DNA of 64,000 nucleotides from Kitasatospora phosalacinea (GTDB lineage Bacteria; Actinomycetota; Actinomycetes; Streptomycetales; Streptomycetaceae): positions 1-64,000 of the forward strand of contig NZ_BSSA01000014.1 in assembly GCF_030268885.1 (NCBI RefSeq). The letters run 5' to 3'. The notes below the pieces were generated by a model, which did not search any database, had not been told where the DNA came from, and was given only the letters and a program-made list of their open reading frames with translations. The translations under genes and the position numbers were made by a program. Positions 31,449-39,118 of this stretch are shown here, piece by piece (the first letter of the stretch is position 1; every line of letters begins with the position of its first letter).

Positions 31449-33149
31449 GTGCGGCCCGAATCGGCGGGCGACGACTCGACGGATCCGCTGCTCAGCGCGG
31501 CCGCCGCGGCCCTGCGGGTGGAGCGTGCGGCACTGGTCGGCGCCCTGCTCGGCCAGTTGCCCGTCGCGGTGGCGGTGCTCGACGGCGAGTTGCGCTGGCG
31601 CTACCTGAACCCGCCGTTCCAGCAGGTCACGGGCGTGTCGCCGACGGCCGTACTGGGGCGCCCCGTCGCGGACGCGGACCGCGCCCTCCCGCGCGTGCTG
31701 GCCGACGGGCGACCGCGTTCCGGGACGTTCGCCGGGCGGCCCGCCGACTTCCGCAGGCTGGAGGTGCAGGGCGCGCCGGTCGGCCTGCTGGCCGTGCTGC
31801 CGGGCGGTGCCGACGCGCACCGGGCCGAACTCGAACGCGTCCGGGCCCGGTTCGCCCTGCTGGAGGCCGGTTCGGAGCGGATCGGCACCACCCTCGACCC
31901 GGACACCACCTGCGCGGAACTCGCCGCGTTCGTCGTCCCCCGCTCCGCCGACCTCGCCCTCGTCGACGTCCTGCCGCTCGACACGCCCGACACCGGCGTC
32001 ACCGCCGCCGCTGCTGCCGCGGCAGGCGGCGACCGTCCGCTCCCCCGGCTGCGGCGCGCCGCCACGGCCTGCGGGAAGGACCTGCCCGAGCTGCTGCCGC
32101 CCGCGCCGAGCGGCGGCGGACCGGCCGTGCGGCACCACCCCGGCTCGGTGGCCGCCCGGGCGCTCGTCGAGGGCCGTCCGGTGGCCGCCAACCTGCTCTC
32201 CGCCGAGGAGCTGGCGGCGCTGGTGCCCGACCCGACCGCCCTGGCCGCGTGCCGGGCCGCGGGCGTCGACTGCCTGCTCGCCGTGCCGCTGGCCGCCCGC
32301 GGACGGCCCATCGGGGTGCTCACCCTGGCGCGGGCGCACGGCAGTTCGCTCGGCTTCACCGACGAGGACACCGAACTGCTCGCCGCGATCGCCGGGCGCG
32401 CCGCGCTCACCCTCGACCACGCCCGGCGCTACGCCCGCTCGCAGAACACCGCCCTGGAACTCCAGCGGGCCCTGCTCGCCGAACCCGGCAGCCCGCACCC
32501 CAACCTCGAACTCGCCTCCCGCTACCTGCCGTCCGGCATCACCTCCGTGGTCGGCGGCGACTGGTACGAGACGGTGCGGCTGCCGTTCGGCCGGACCCTG
32601 CTCGCGATGGGCGACGTGATGGGGCACGGCGTCGAGGCCGCCGTCGACATGAGCAACTACCGCTCCACGCTGCGCTACGTCGCCGCCATGGACCTGCCGC
32701 CGCACCGCATCCTGCGCCAGCTCGACGCCCTGATCGCCGAGCAGGAGAACGCCCGCCCCGCGACCTGCGTACTGGCCCTCGCCGACCCCGCCCGGGCCCG
32801 CTGGACCCTCGCGAGCGCGGGCCACCTGCCGCCCGCGCTGCTCACCTCGCGCACCACCGAGCTGGTCGACGTGCCGACCGGGCCGCCCCTGGGCACCGGC
32901 GTCGGCGGCTACGAGCAGACCACCACGGAGCTGCGCGCCGACCACGCCCTGCTGCTGTACACCGACGGCCTGGTGGAGCGGCGCGGCGAGGACATCGACG
33001 CCTCGCTGGCCCGGCTGTCCGCGCTCCGGCTCCCCTCGGACGGGCCGCTCGACTCCCTGCTGGACGCCACCCTCGCCGCGCTCGCGCCGGAGGACGCCGA
33101 GGACGACATCGCCCTGCTCGCCGCCCGGGTCCGCCACCGGCCGTCCTGA
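31449..33149 (+). CDS. PAS-GAF-SpoIIE serine phosphatase
   Basis: A 566-residue RsbU-like protein. The N-terminal PAS domain (about 25-115) contains LPVAVAVLDGELRWRYLNPP; a GAF-like domain follows (about 130-320); the SpoIIE/PP2C domain (about 345-560) has SVVGGDWYETV, MGDVMGHGVEAA, SAGHLPP, LLYTDGLVE and DDIALLA. All metal-binding acidic positions are kept, so an active phosphatase for an anti-anti-sigma protein is expected. The GTG at 31449 has GGAGGAG six bases upstream; earlier in-frame starts lack a ribosome site. It is the third SpoIIE-type gene in this window and has no sigma or STAS neighbour. Confidence 0.9.
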   Translation: MRPESAGDDSTDPLLSAAAAALRVERAALVGALLGQLPVAVAVLDGELRWRYLNPPFQQVTGVSPTAVLGRPVADADRALPRVLADGRPRSGTFAGRPADFRRLEVQGAPVGLLAVLPGGADAHRAELERVRARFALLEAGSERIGTTLDPDTTCAELAAFVVPRSADLALVDVLPLDTPDTGVTAAAAAAAGGDRPLPRLRRAATACGKDLPELLPPAPSGGGPAVRHHPGSVAARALVEGRPVAANLLSAEELAALVPDPTALAACRAAGVDCLLAVPLAARGRPIGVLTLARAHGSSLGFTDEDTELLAAIAGRAALTLDHARRYARSQNTALELQRALLAEPGSPHPNLELASRYLPSGITSVVGGDWYETVRLPFGRTLLAMGDVMGHGVEAAVDMSNYRSTLRYVAAMDLPPHRILRQLDALIAEQENARPATCVLALADPARARWTLASAGHLPPALLTSRTTELVDVPTGPPLGTGVGGYEQTTTELRADHALLLYTDGLVERRGEDIDASLARLSALRLPSDGPLDSLLDATLAALAPEDAEDDIALLAARVRHRPS

Positions 33150-33200
33150 GCCGACCGCGCGCGGCGCTCGGGCGGGCGCGGCACGCGGGCGGGCGCGCGT

Positions 33201-33255
33201 TCAGGGCACAGGGCGCTCAGGGCACAGGGCGGGCGTGTTCAGGGCGGGCGTGTTC
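33201..33255. repeat. Two adjacent short tandem duplications
   Basis: A 16-bp unit (TCAGGGCACAGGGCGC) repeats at 33201-33216 and 33217-33232, the second with one change. It runs into a 15-bp unit (AGGGCGGGCGTGTTC) exactly repeated at 33226-33240 and 33241-33255. The array ends in the stop codon of the nucleotidyltransferase gene, so slippage here has probably shaped the 3' end of that gene. Confidence 0.8.
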
Positions 33256-34018
33256 AGGGCGCCGAGGAGAGCTCCTGCCTGCTGCCGGGCGTCGCGCCCC
33301 GGGCTGCCGGGGGCCAGCCGCGGTGGTAGCCCGCCGAGAGCGGGCCGCCGGCCAGGTCGAGCACGGCGGTGGCCGCCGCCCCGAGGGCGGTCGGGTCGCC
33401 GGACTCGCACAGTGCGCGGTGGGCCTCCAGGAGGCGTCCGCCGAGGTCGGGGTCGGCGGCGAGCAGGCGGCGCGGGAACCACTTGCCGGTCCCGGTCCAG
33501 GCCCGGTGGTGGTCGCTGAGCAGGTCGGCGGCGGTGCGGAGGACCTCGGCACCGATGGCGAGCGCCTCCAGACGGTCCGGGGCGTCGCCGAGGTCGTCCA
33601 GCAGGTCGGTCAGTGCGTACCGCAGGTTCTCGCGCTGCTCGGCCCCGAGCGGGGGCGGGCCGGTCAGCAGTTCGTCCCGGCAGTCCGCGACGATCCGGGC
33701 GGCGTGGCCGTCGCGGTCCAGCAGGACCAGCCCGGTGGCGTACAGCTGCTGCACCACCCCGCGGCGGGAAGCGGCGTCGAAGACGCGCAGTTCGGCGAGC
33801 CCGGCCCTGGTGTGCGCGAACACCTCGACCACCCGCCCCTCGTGGCGCAGCGTCTCGCGGTGGGTCTCCCGGCCGTCGGGGAGCAGGACGGCCAGGTCGA
33901 GGTCGCTGCCCGCCCGGGCCCGTCCCGCCGCCACCGAACCGGCCAGCACCACGGCCGACGCGTCGGGGTAGCGCTCGGCGGCGAACCGCCCGGCCTGGTC
34001 GATCAACACCTCTCGCAT
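33254..34018 (-). CDS. MNT/KNT-type nucleotidyltransferase
   Basis: A 254-residue protein. The nucleotidyltransferase core is LAGSVAAGRARAGSDLDLAV (residues 24-43); the GS and D-L-D residues bind metal and nucleotide. The C-terminal helical part includes LSDHHRAWTGTGKWFPRRLL, resembling the substrate domain of aminoglycoside nucleotidyltransferases and of small HEPN-MNT partners. No separate HEPN toxin gene is next to it, so a toxin-antitoxin role is not supported. The ATG at 34018 has GGGAGG eight bases upstream. An upstream in-frame start (34114) would cover two 19-bp repeats and looks less likely. Function uncertain. Confidence 0.8.
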   Translation of the reverse strand: MREVLIDQAGRFAAERYPDASAVVLAGSVAAGRARAGSDLDLAVLLPDGRETHRETLRHEGRVVEVFAHTRAGLAELRVFDAASRRGVVQQLYATGLVLLDRDGHAARIVADCRDELLTGPPPLGAEQRENLRYALTDLLDDLGDAPDRLEALAIGAEVLRTAADLLSDHHRAWTGTGKWFPRRLLAADPDLGGRLLEAHRALCESGDPTALGAAATAVLDLAGGPLSAGYHRGWPPAARGATPGSRQELSSAP

Positions 34019-34088
34019 GCGCACAGCCTCCCACAGGAGCGGGCGGCGCCACGGGCGTGCGCGGCCCTGCACGGGTGCGCACGAATCC

Positions 34089-34129
34089 GCACGGACGTCC
34101 GCGGGAACCTGCACGGACGCCCGCGGGAA
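34089..34129. repeat. Two 19-bp direct repeats upstream of the nucleotidyltransferase
   Basis: GCACGGACGYCCGCGGGAA at 34089-34107 and 34111-34129, with a 22-bp period and a single base difference. At two helical turns apart, about 70-110 bases before the start codon, they could be tandem operator sites. Confidence 0.6.
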
Positions 34130-34142
34130 TTCGGGAGCCGAC

Positions 34143-34157
34143 CTGACGAATCGTCAG
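34143..34157. promoter_or_regulatory. CTGACGA-A-TCGTCAG dyad
   Basis: A perfect 7+7 inverted repeat with one central base. It overlaps the stop codon of the membrane protein gene and lies 125 bases upstream of the nucleotidyltransferase start. Its core is shared with 14172-14182. It is too short and poorly placed to be called a terminator with confidence. Confidence 0.4.
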
Positions 34158-35269
34158 TCCGACGTTCCGCCGGTCCCACCGCCGCGCCCGTCCGATCCGC
34201 TGCCGCGGCGGGCGCTGTTCGGGCCGCGGGAGCCGCGGGCGCGGCGGGCGCGGTCGGCGGCGTAGGCCGCTCCGGCGGCGAGGGCGACCAGGAGGGCCGT
34301 GGCGAGGCGTCCACCGGCCAGGTCCACTCCGAGGAAGAGCACGAACAGGAAGGCCGCGACCGGGAGCAGCAGGGCGAGCAGGGTCTGGCCGAGGACCGCG
34401 ATGGTGGCGGTGCGCGCGTACCTCTCCTCGCCGTGCGGGGCGGCGCCGGGGCCGTCCGCCTCGTCGGGCCAGTAGAAGGCGGTGGCGCGCCGGGCGAGGG
34501 CGGTGGTGGCGCGGACGTTGGCGCGCCCCATGACGGGGATCCACACCACGGGGAAGGCGAGCCCGAAGAGCACCAGGAGGGCCGTGCCGACCCACCCCGC
34601 GATCCGGCGGACCCGACCGCGGGGCGCCTCGCCGATGGCGACGAGGCCGAGCAGGTAGGCCATCCGCCGGACCATGTCCAGCCGGGAGGCCCAGGACGGG
34701 CGGGGCGGCGGGCCGGCCTTGGGGACGGCGTCCTCCGCGGCGGTGGCGGCCAGCGCGGCGCGGGCCTCCGGGACGGTGGCGTACACGCCCTGCAGGACGA
34801 GGAGTTCGGCGCTGCGTTCGGCCCGGTCGCCCTCCGCCCCGGCGAGGAGGGCGAGTTCGAGGACCATCCGGGCCTGGGCGAGCATGCCCGCGCAGAACGC
34901 CACCGGAACGAGGAGGATCAGCGGTCCGCCGACCACGCAGCCCTCGACCAGGGTCAGCCGGATGCCGTGGGTGATGACGGCGGCGCGCTGCTCGGCGAGC
35001 GTGCCCGTCCCGGCCAGTCCGGCCACCGCCTTCTCGGCGGGCTTCGACTCCTGGTGCACGGCCAGTTCGGCCAGGTGCTCGGGCAGCCGCACGGCGTCGT
35101 GCCGGACGGCCCGCCACAGTTCGCCGGCCGCCCCGCCGCCGACGGCCCCGTCACCCCCCGCGTCCGGACCGTTGGCGGCTGCGGGCCCGTTCGCCGGTGG
35201 CCCGCCCGCGGGCCCGTTCGCCACCGGCCCGTCGGCGGGCTGCGCCGCTTCCCCTCCCGCGTGCTCCAT
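34154..35269 (-). CDS. Membrane protein of unknown function
   Basis: A 371-residue protein. The first 50 residues are Gly/Pro/Asn/Ala-rich with PANGPAA-type repeats. A soluble helical block (50-100) includes VRLPEHLAELAVHQ. A first pair of hydrophobic helices lies around 110-140 (VEGCVVGGPLILLVPVAFCA), another hydrophobic stretch at 230-252 (AGWVGTALLVLFGLAFPVVW), and two more at 290-335. The tail is Arg/Gly/Ser-rich. I do not recognise the family, though the amphipathic helices and paired membrane segments suggest a membrane-remodelling or scaffold role. It is divergent from the glycosyltransferase operon at 35434. Confidence 0.75.
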   Translation of the reverse strand: MEHAGGEAAQPADGPVANGPAGGPPANGPAAANGPDAGGDGAVGGGAAGELWRAVRHDAVRLPEHLAELAVHQESKPAEKAVAGLAGTGTLAEQRAAVITHGIRLTLVEGCVVGGPLILLVPVAFCAGMLAQARMVLELALLAGAEGDRAERSAELLVLQGVYATVPEARAALAATAAEDAVPKAGPPPRPSWASRLDMVRRMAYLLGLVAIGEAPRGRVRRIAGWVGTALLVLFGLAFPVVWIPVMGRANVRATTALARRATAFYWPDEADGPGAAPHGEERYARTATIAVLGQTLLALLLPVAAFLFVLFLGVDLAGGRLATALLVALAAGAAYAADRARRARGSRGPNSARRGSGSDGRGGGTGGTSD

Positions 35270-35366
35270 CCCGCCAGACTACTCGGACAAAACGGTGGAA
35301 AACACCTACCGGGGTCCGCCCGGGAGCACCCGACCCCCGCATTCACACACCAGTGCGGAAATGGCG

Positions 35367-35382
35367 GCAGACGTTCGTCTGC
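35367..35382. promoter_or_regulatory. GCAGAC-GTTC-GTCTGC palindrome upstream of the GT4 operon
   Basis: A perfect 6-bp inverted repeat around GTTC, 52-67 bases before the first glycosyltransferase start, inside a relatively AT-rich stretch. It is a candidate operator. Confidence 0.45.
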
Positions 35383-35433
35383 GCGAAAGATCCCTTTGTC
35401 TGACCGCATGCCTGGCTTGGCCACAACGTTGGC

Positions 35434-36726
35434 ATGCGAGTCGCCATCGTCACCGAGTCCTTCCCGCCCGAGGTCAACGGCGTGGCCCACAGCGTGCTGA
35501 GGGCTGCCGAGCACCTCGTCCGGCGGGGTCACCAGCCCCTGGTGATCACCCCCGCCCCGGCGCGGGGCGCGCACTGCCCGCCGCAGTCCTTCGGCCCGGA
35601 CCGGGAACCGCTGCCGGTGGTGCGCGTCCCCTCCGTCGCGTTGCCCCGCTACCCGCAGGTGCGCATCGCCCTGCCCAGTCGCAAGCTGGCCGCCGCGCTG
35701 ACGGCCCACCGGCCGGACGTGGTGCACCTGGCCAGTCCGTTCGTCCTCGGCGCGCGGGCCGCCCGGCTCACCGAGCGCCTGGACCTGCCGACCGTGGCGG
35801 TCTACCAGACCGACCTGGCGGGCTACGCGCAGGCGTACCGGATGGGACGGGGGGTCGGTTCGGCGGTCGCCTGGGCGCGGATCCGCTCCGTGCACCGTGC
35901 CGCCGCCCGCACGCTCGCCCCGTCGACCCCGGCCGCACAGGACCTGACGGCGCACGGGGTGCGACAGGTCCGGATCTGGGCGCGCGGCGTCGACTCGGTG
36001 CGCTTCCACCCCGACCACCGCGACGAGGCACTGCACCGCGCGCTGGCCCCGGGCGGCGAGGTGCTGGTGGGGTACGTCGGACGGCTCGCCCCGGAGAAGC
36101 GGGTGGACCTGCTCGCGGAGGCGTCCCGGCTGCCGGGCGTACGGGTGGTGGTGATCGGGGACGGTCCGAGCGCGCCCGCGCTGAAGGCCGCGATGCCAGG
36201 CGCGGTGTTCCTCGGGCGCCGTACGGGGGCCGAACTCGCCCGCTGCTTCGCCTCGTTGGACCTGTTCGTGCACACCGGTCCGCTGGAGACCTTCTGCCAG
36301 ACGATCCAGGAGGCGATGGCCAGCGGCGTGCCGGTGGTCGCCCCGGCGGTCGGCGGGCCGCTCGACCTGGTCGGCCACCACCGCACCGGGCTGCTGGTCG
36401 CCCCGCGGGACGCGGGCGCCGTCGCCCGGGCCGTCGCCGACCTCGCCCGCGCGCCCGAACTGCGGGCCCGGTACGGCGCGGCGGGCCGGGCCGACGTCAC
36501 CGACCGGAGCTGGGAGGCGGTGGGCGACCAGCTGATCCGGCACTACGAGGAGGTGCTCACCGAGCACCGGCAGCGCCACCGCTCCCGAGCGGGAGAACCG
36601 TCCCCCGCCCCCACCGACGCCGCCCCTCTCGGCAGCGTCCCCCTCAGCGGCGTCCCGGCACCCCGCCGGGCCGAAGCGCCCGTCGCCGCCCCGGCCCCGG
36701 CCCCGGTCGAGGAGCAGCCTGCGTGA
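35434..36726 (+). CDS. GT4 glycosyltransferase, MgtA-like
   Basis: A 430-residue GT-B enzyme. The N-terminal acceptor domain begins MRVAIVTESFPPEVNGVAHS, the hallmark of the MgtA/MgdA group. The donor domain has GYVGRLAPEKRVDLL and VFLGRRTGAELARCFASLD, then GPLETFCQTIQEAMASGVPV, which holds the E-x7-E metal-free nucleotide-sugar motif. Relatives transfer mannose from GDP-mannose to glucuronyl diacylglycerol or phosphatidylinositol lipids. The last 55 residues are a Pro/Ala-rich tail. No ribosome site is visible before the ATG at 35434, so the leader may be very short. It overlaps the next gene by GTGA. Confidence 0.88.
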   Translation: MRVAIVTESFPPEVNGVAHSVLRAAEHLVRRGHQPLVITPAPARGAHCPPQSFGPDREPLPVVRVPSVALPRYPQVRIALPSRKLAAALTAHRPDVVHLASPFVLGARAARLTERLDLPTVAVYQTDLAGYAQAYRMGRGVGSAVAWARIRSVHRAAARTLAPSTPAAQDLTAHGVRQVRIWARGVDSVRFHPDHRDEALHRALAPGGEVLVGYVGRLAPEKRVDLLAEASRLPGVRVVVIGDGPSAPALKAAMPGAVFLGRRTGAELARCFASLDLFVHTGPLETFCQTIQEAMASGVPVVAPAVGGPLDLVGHHRTGLLVAPRDAGAVARAVADLARAPELRARYGAAGRADVTDRSWEAVGDQLIRHYEEVLTEHRQRHRSRAGEPSPAPTDAAPLGSVPLSGVPAPRRAEAPVAAPAPAPVEEQPA

Positions 36727-37958
36727 ACCGCGAAACGGCCCGCGCGGAGGGCGGGTTGTGCATCGTCCGGGTGGCGAACTTCGTCACCCCGGTCTCGGGC
36801 GGCCTGCGGACGGCGCTGCGGCACCTCGGCGCGGGGTACCTGGCGGCGGGCCACCGGCCGGTGCTGGTGGTACCGGGGTCGGCGGGCAGCGACGAGTGGA
36901 CCGAGCAGGGGCGGGTGATCACCCTGCCCGGTCCGCGCGTCCCGGGCAGCGGGGGCTACCGGGTGCTCCGCGACAGGCGTCGACTCGCCTCGCTGCTCGA
37001 CGCGTTGGCACCGGACCGGCTCGAGGTGTCGGACCGCACCACACTGCGCTGGACGGGCGCGTGGGCGAAGGCGCACGGGGTGCGGTCGATGATGGTCTCG
37101 CACGAGAGCGCGACCGGGGTGCTGGGCACCTGGGGCGTGCCCTCCGGAACTGCGCAGCGGCTCGCGGACCGGCTCAACTCCCGTACTGCGCAGGACTACG
37201 ACACGGTGCTGTGCACGACGGCCTGGGCGGCCGAGGAGTTCGAGCGGATCGGTGCCCGCAACGTCGAGCGGGCGCCGCTGGGGGTGGACCTGGAGACGAT
37301 GCGTCCGGAGTGCCACGACCCTGCACTGCGGGCGCAGTTGGCCGATCCGCAGCAGGTGCTGCTGGCGATGTGCTCCCGACTGTCCGGGGAGAAGCGGCCC
37401 GAACGGGCGCTGGAGGCACTGGCCGAGCTGCGCCGCCGTCACCGGGTTCCGGCCGTGCTGGCGGTCGCGGGGGCCGGACCGCTGCGCGGTCGGCTCGAAC
37501 GGCTCGCCGCCCAACTCCGGCTACCGGTGCGGTTCCTGGGACACCTGGCGGGTCGTTCCGAGGTGGCGGCCCTGCTGGCCACGGCGGACGCGGTGATCGC
37601 CCCGGGCCCGGTGGAGACCTTCGGCCTGGCCGCGCTGGAGACGCTGGCCTGCGGCACCCCCGTCGCGGTCAGCCGGTCCTCCGCGCTACCGCAGGTGGTC
37701 GGCGGGGCCGGGATCGCGGCGGCCGACAGCGGTGCCGGATTCGCGCTCGCGGTACGGGAGTTGCTGGAAAGGCCGGAGGCGGAGCGGCGGGCCGCCGCCC
37801 GGGCCAGGGCGGAGGAGTTCGGCTGGGACGCCGCGACGGCCGCTTTCCTCGCCGCCCACCGGGCACCGCCCACACCCGCGACCGCACCCGTACCGGCACC
37901 CGCACCCGCACCCGCCACCACCGGCCGTCCCTCGCCGACCGCACCCCCGGCCGGATGA
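36723..37958 (+). CDS. GT4 glycosyltransferase
   Basis: A 411-residue GT-B enzyme coupled to the preceding GT4 gene (GTGA overlap). The N-terminal domain has RVANFVTPVSGGLRTALRHL and MMVSHESATG. The donor domain has CSRLSGEKRPERALEAL, VRFLGHLAGRSEVAALLATA and PVETFGLAALETLACGTPV, the last carrying the E-x7-E motif. The specific sugar donor is uncertain; the first protein suggests a mannosyl pathway. The final 35 residues are repeats of Pro-Ala and similar low-complexity sequence. With the SGNH esterase at 38046 it makes a three-gene glycolipid-like operon. Confidence 0.87.
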   Translation: MNRETARAEGGLCIVRVANFVTPVSGGLRTALRHLGAGYLAAGHRPVLVVPGSAGSDEWTEQGRVITLPGPRVPGSGGYRVLRDRRRLASLLDALAPDRLEVSDRTTLRWTGAWAKAHGVRSMMVSHESATGVLGTWGVPSGTAQRLADRLNSRTAQDYDTVLCTTAWAAEEFERIGARNVERAPLGVDLETMRPECHDPALRAQLADPQQVLLAMCSRLSGEKRPERALEALAELRRRHRVPAVLAVAGAGPLRGRLERLAAQLRLPVRFLGHLAGRSEVAALLATADAVIAPGPVETFGLAALETLACGTPVAVSRSSALPQVVGGAGIAAADSGAGFALAVRELLERPEAERRAAARARAEEFGWDAATAAFLAAHRAPPTPATAPVPAPAPAPATTGRPSPTAPPAG

Positions 37959-38045
37959 CCCCTCCCCCGTCCCCGCCGGCACCTCCCAACCTCTCTCTCC
38001 CGCAATCCCGTTCGGCCACCTTTCCAGCCCCACCGGAGGGACGCG

Positions 38046-38966
38046 ATGACGGTTCGATTCGCTGCGCTCGGCGACTCCCTCACCGAGGGCGTCGGCGATC
38101 CGGCGCCAGGGGGGTGGCGGGGCTGGGCGGCGCTGCTCGCCCCCGCGCTCTCGCCGGGGCCCGTGGAGTTCCGCAACCTCGCCCGCAGCGGCGCGCTCAG
38201 CCGCGACCTGCTGGTCTCCCAACTGCCCACCGCGCTCGCCCTGCGCCCGCAGTTCGCGGCGGTGCTGGTCGGCGGCAACGACACCCTGCGGGCCTCCTTC
38301 GACCTGGAGTCGACGGCACGCCAACTCGCCTCCGCGCTCTCCTCGTTGACCTCGGTCGGAACCGTCCCGCTGACCGCCTGCCTACCCGACCCGGGGCTGC
38401 TGCTGGGGCTGCCCGCGCCGCTGGCCCGGCCGCTGGCCCGGCGGATGAGGGGCGTCAACGCGGTGGTGCACGCACTGTCGGCGCACCACGGGGCGGTGCA
38501 CCTGCACCTGGCGGAACTGCCCTGGACGGAGCACCGGGAACTGCTGAGCGTGGACCGCCTGCATCCGAGCGCCGCGGGCCACCAGCTGATCGCCCGGGAG
38601 TTCCACGCCCTGCTCGCCGGAACCGGGCACCGGGTCGGGGCACCACCCGCCCGGCTGACCACGAAGCCGCCCGGCCGCGGGGCGGACCTGTGGTGGATGG
38701 CCACCCGGGGCACCCGCTGGGTGGCGGCCCGTTCGACCGACCTCCTGCCCGGACTGCTCGCCCTGGCCGCCCTGGAGGCCCGCCACCTGCTGCGCGGCTC
38801 GGCCCGCCACCTCGACCGGGCCGAGGCCGTGGCCACCGACGCGATCGTCACCCGTCTGACCGCCGAACCGTCCCCCCGGCCACCCGCGCCCGCGCCCGCG
38901 CCCGCGCCCACACCCGTACCGACGGGCGGGCTCAGCAGCGGTCGGTGCGCCGACCGTGCACCGTGA
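38046..38966 (+). CDS. SGNH/GDSL-family esterase
   Basis: A 306-residue hydrolase. Block I is ALGDSLTEG with catalytic S11; block III is VGGND (76-79 GGND); the C-terminal dyad is D170 and H173 (SVDRLHPSAAGH). No signal peptide is seen, so it acts in the cytoplasm or at the inner face. After the SGNH core (to about residue 195) comes an unusual 110-residue extension with RGADLWWMATRGTRWVAARS and a Pro/Ala tail. It lies 87 bases behind two GT4 enzymes, which suggests removal or transfer of acyl groups on the glycolipid they make. It shares its fold with the protein at 51537 but not the extension. Confidence 0.87.
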   Translation: MTVRFAALGDSLTEGVGDPAPGGWRGWAALLAPALSPGPVEFRNLARSGALSRDLLVSQLPTALALRPQFAAVLVGGNDTLRASFDLESTARQLASALSSLTSVGTVPLTACLPDPGLLLGLPAPLARPLARRMRGVNAVVHALSAHHGAVHLHLAELPWTEHRELLSVDRLHPSAAGHQLIAREFHALLAGTGHRVGAPPARLTTKPPGRGADLWWMATRGTRWVAARSTDLLPGLLALAALEARHLLRGSARHLDRAEAVATDAIVTRLTAEPSPRPPAPAPAPAPTPVPTGGLSSGRCADRAP

Positions 38967-39118
38967 TCCCGGTCGGGCCGAGCGCACCGGTCGGCGACGG
39001 AAGTGGGCCGACGGCGACGAGTCGGACGCGGCGGCACGGAGCCCGCCCCCGCGAGCGGCCTGCCACCGCAGATCGCACCGGTGGACCCCGTCCGCGGCAA
39101 GGGCGGTTCCCGGAAGCC

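Noticed and set aside
33254..34018. HEPN-MNT toxin-antitoxin module
   Set aside because: No separate HEPN-domain gene with R-x4-6-H lies next to it, and the protein is longer than minimal MNT antitoxins.
30944..35500. A 1518-codon plus-strand open frame
   Set aside because: It crosses real genes on both strands, is Arg/Gly/Ala/Pro-rich without domains, and is a product of very high GC reducing stop codons in non-coding frames.
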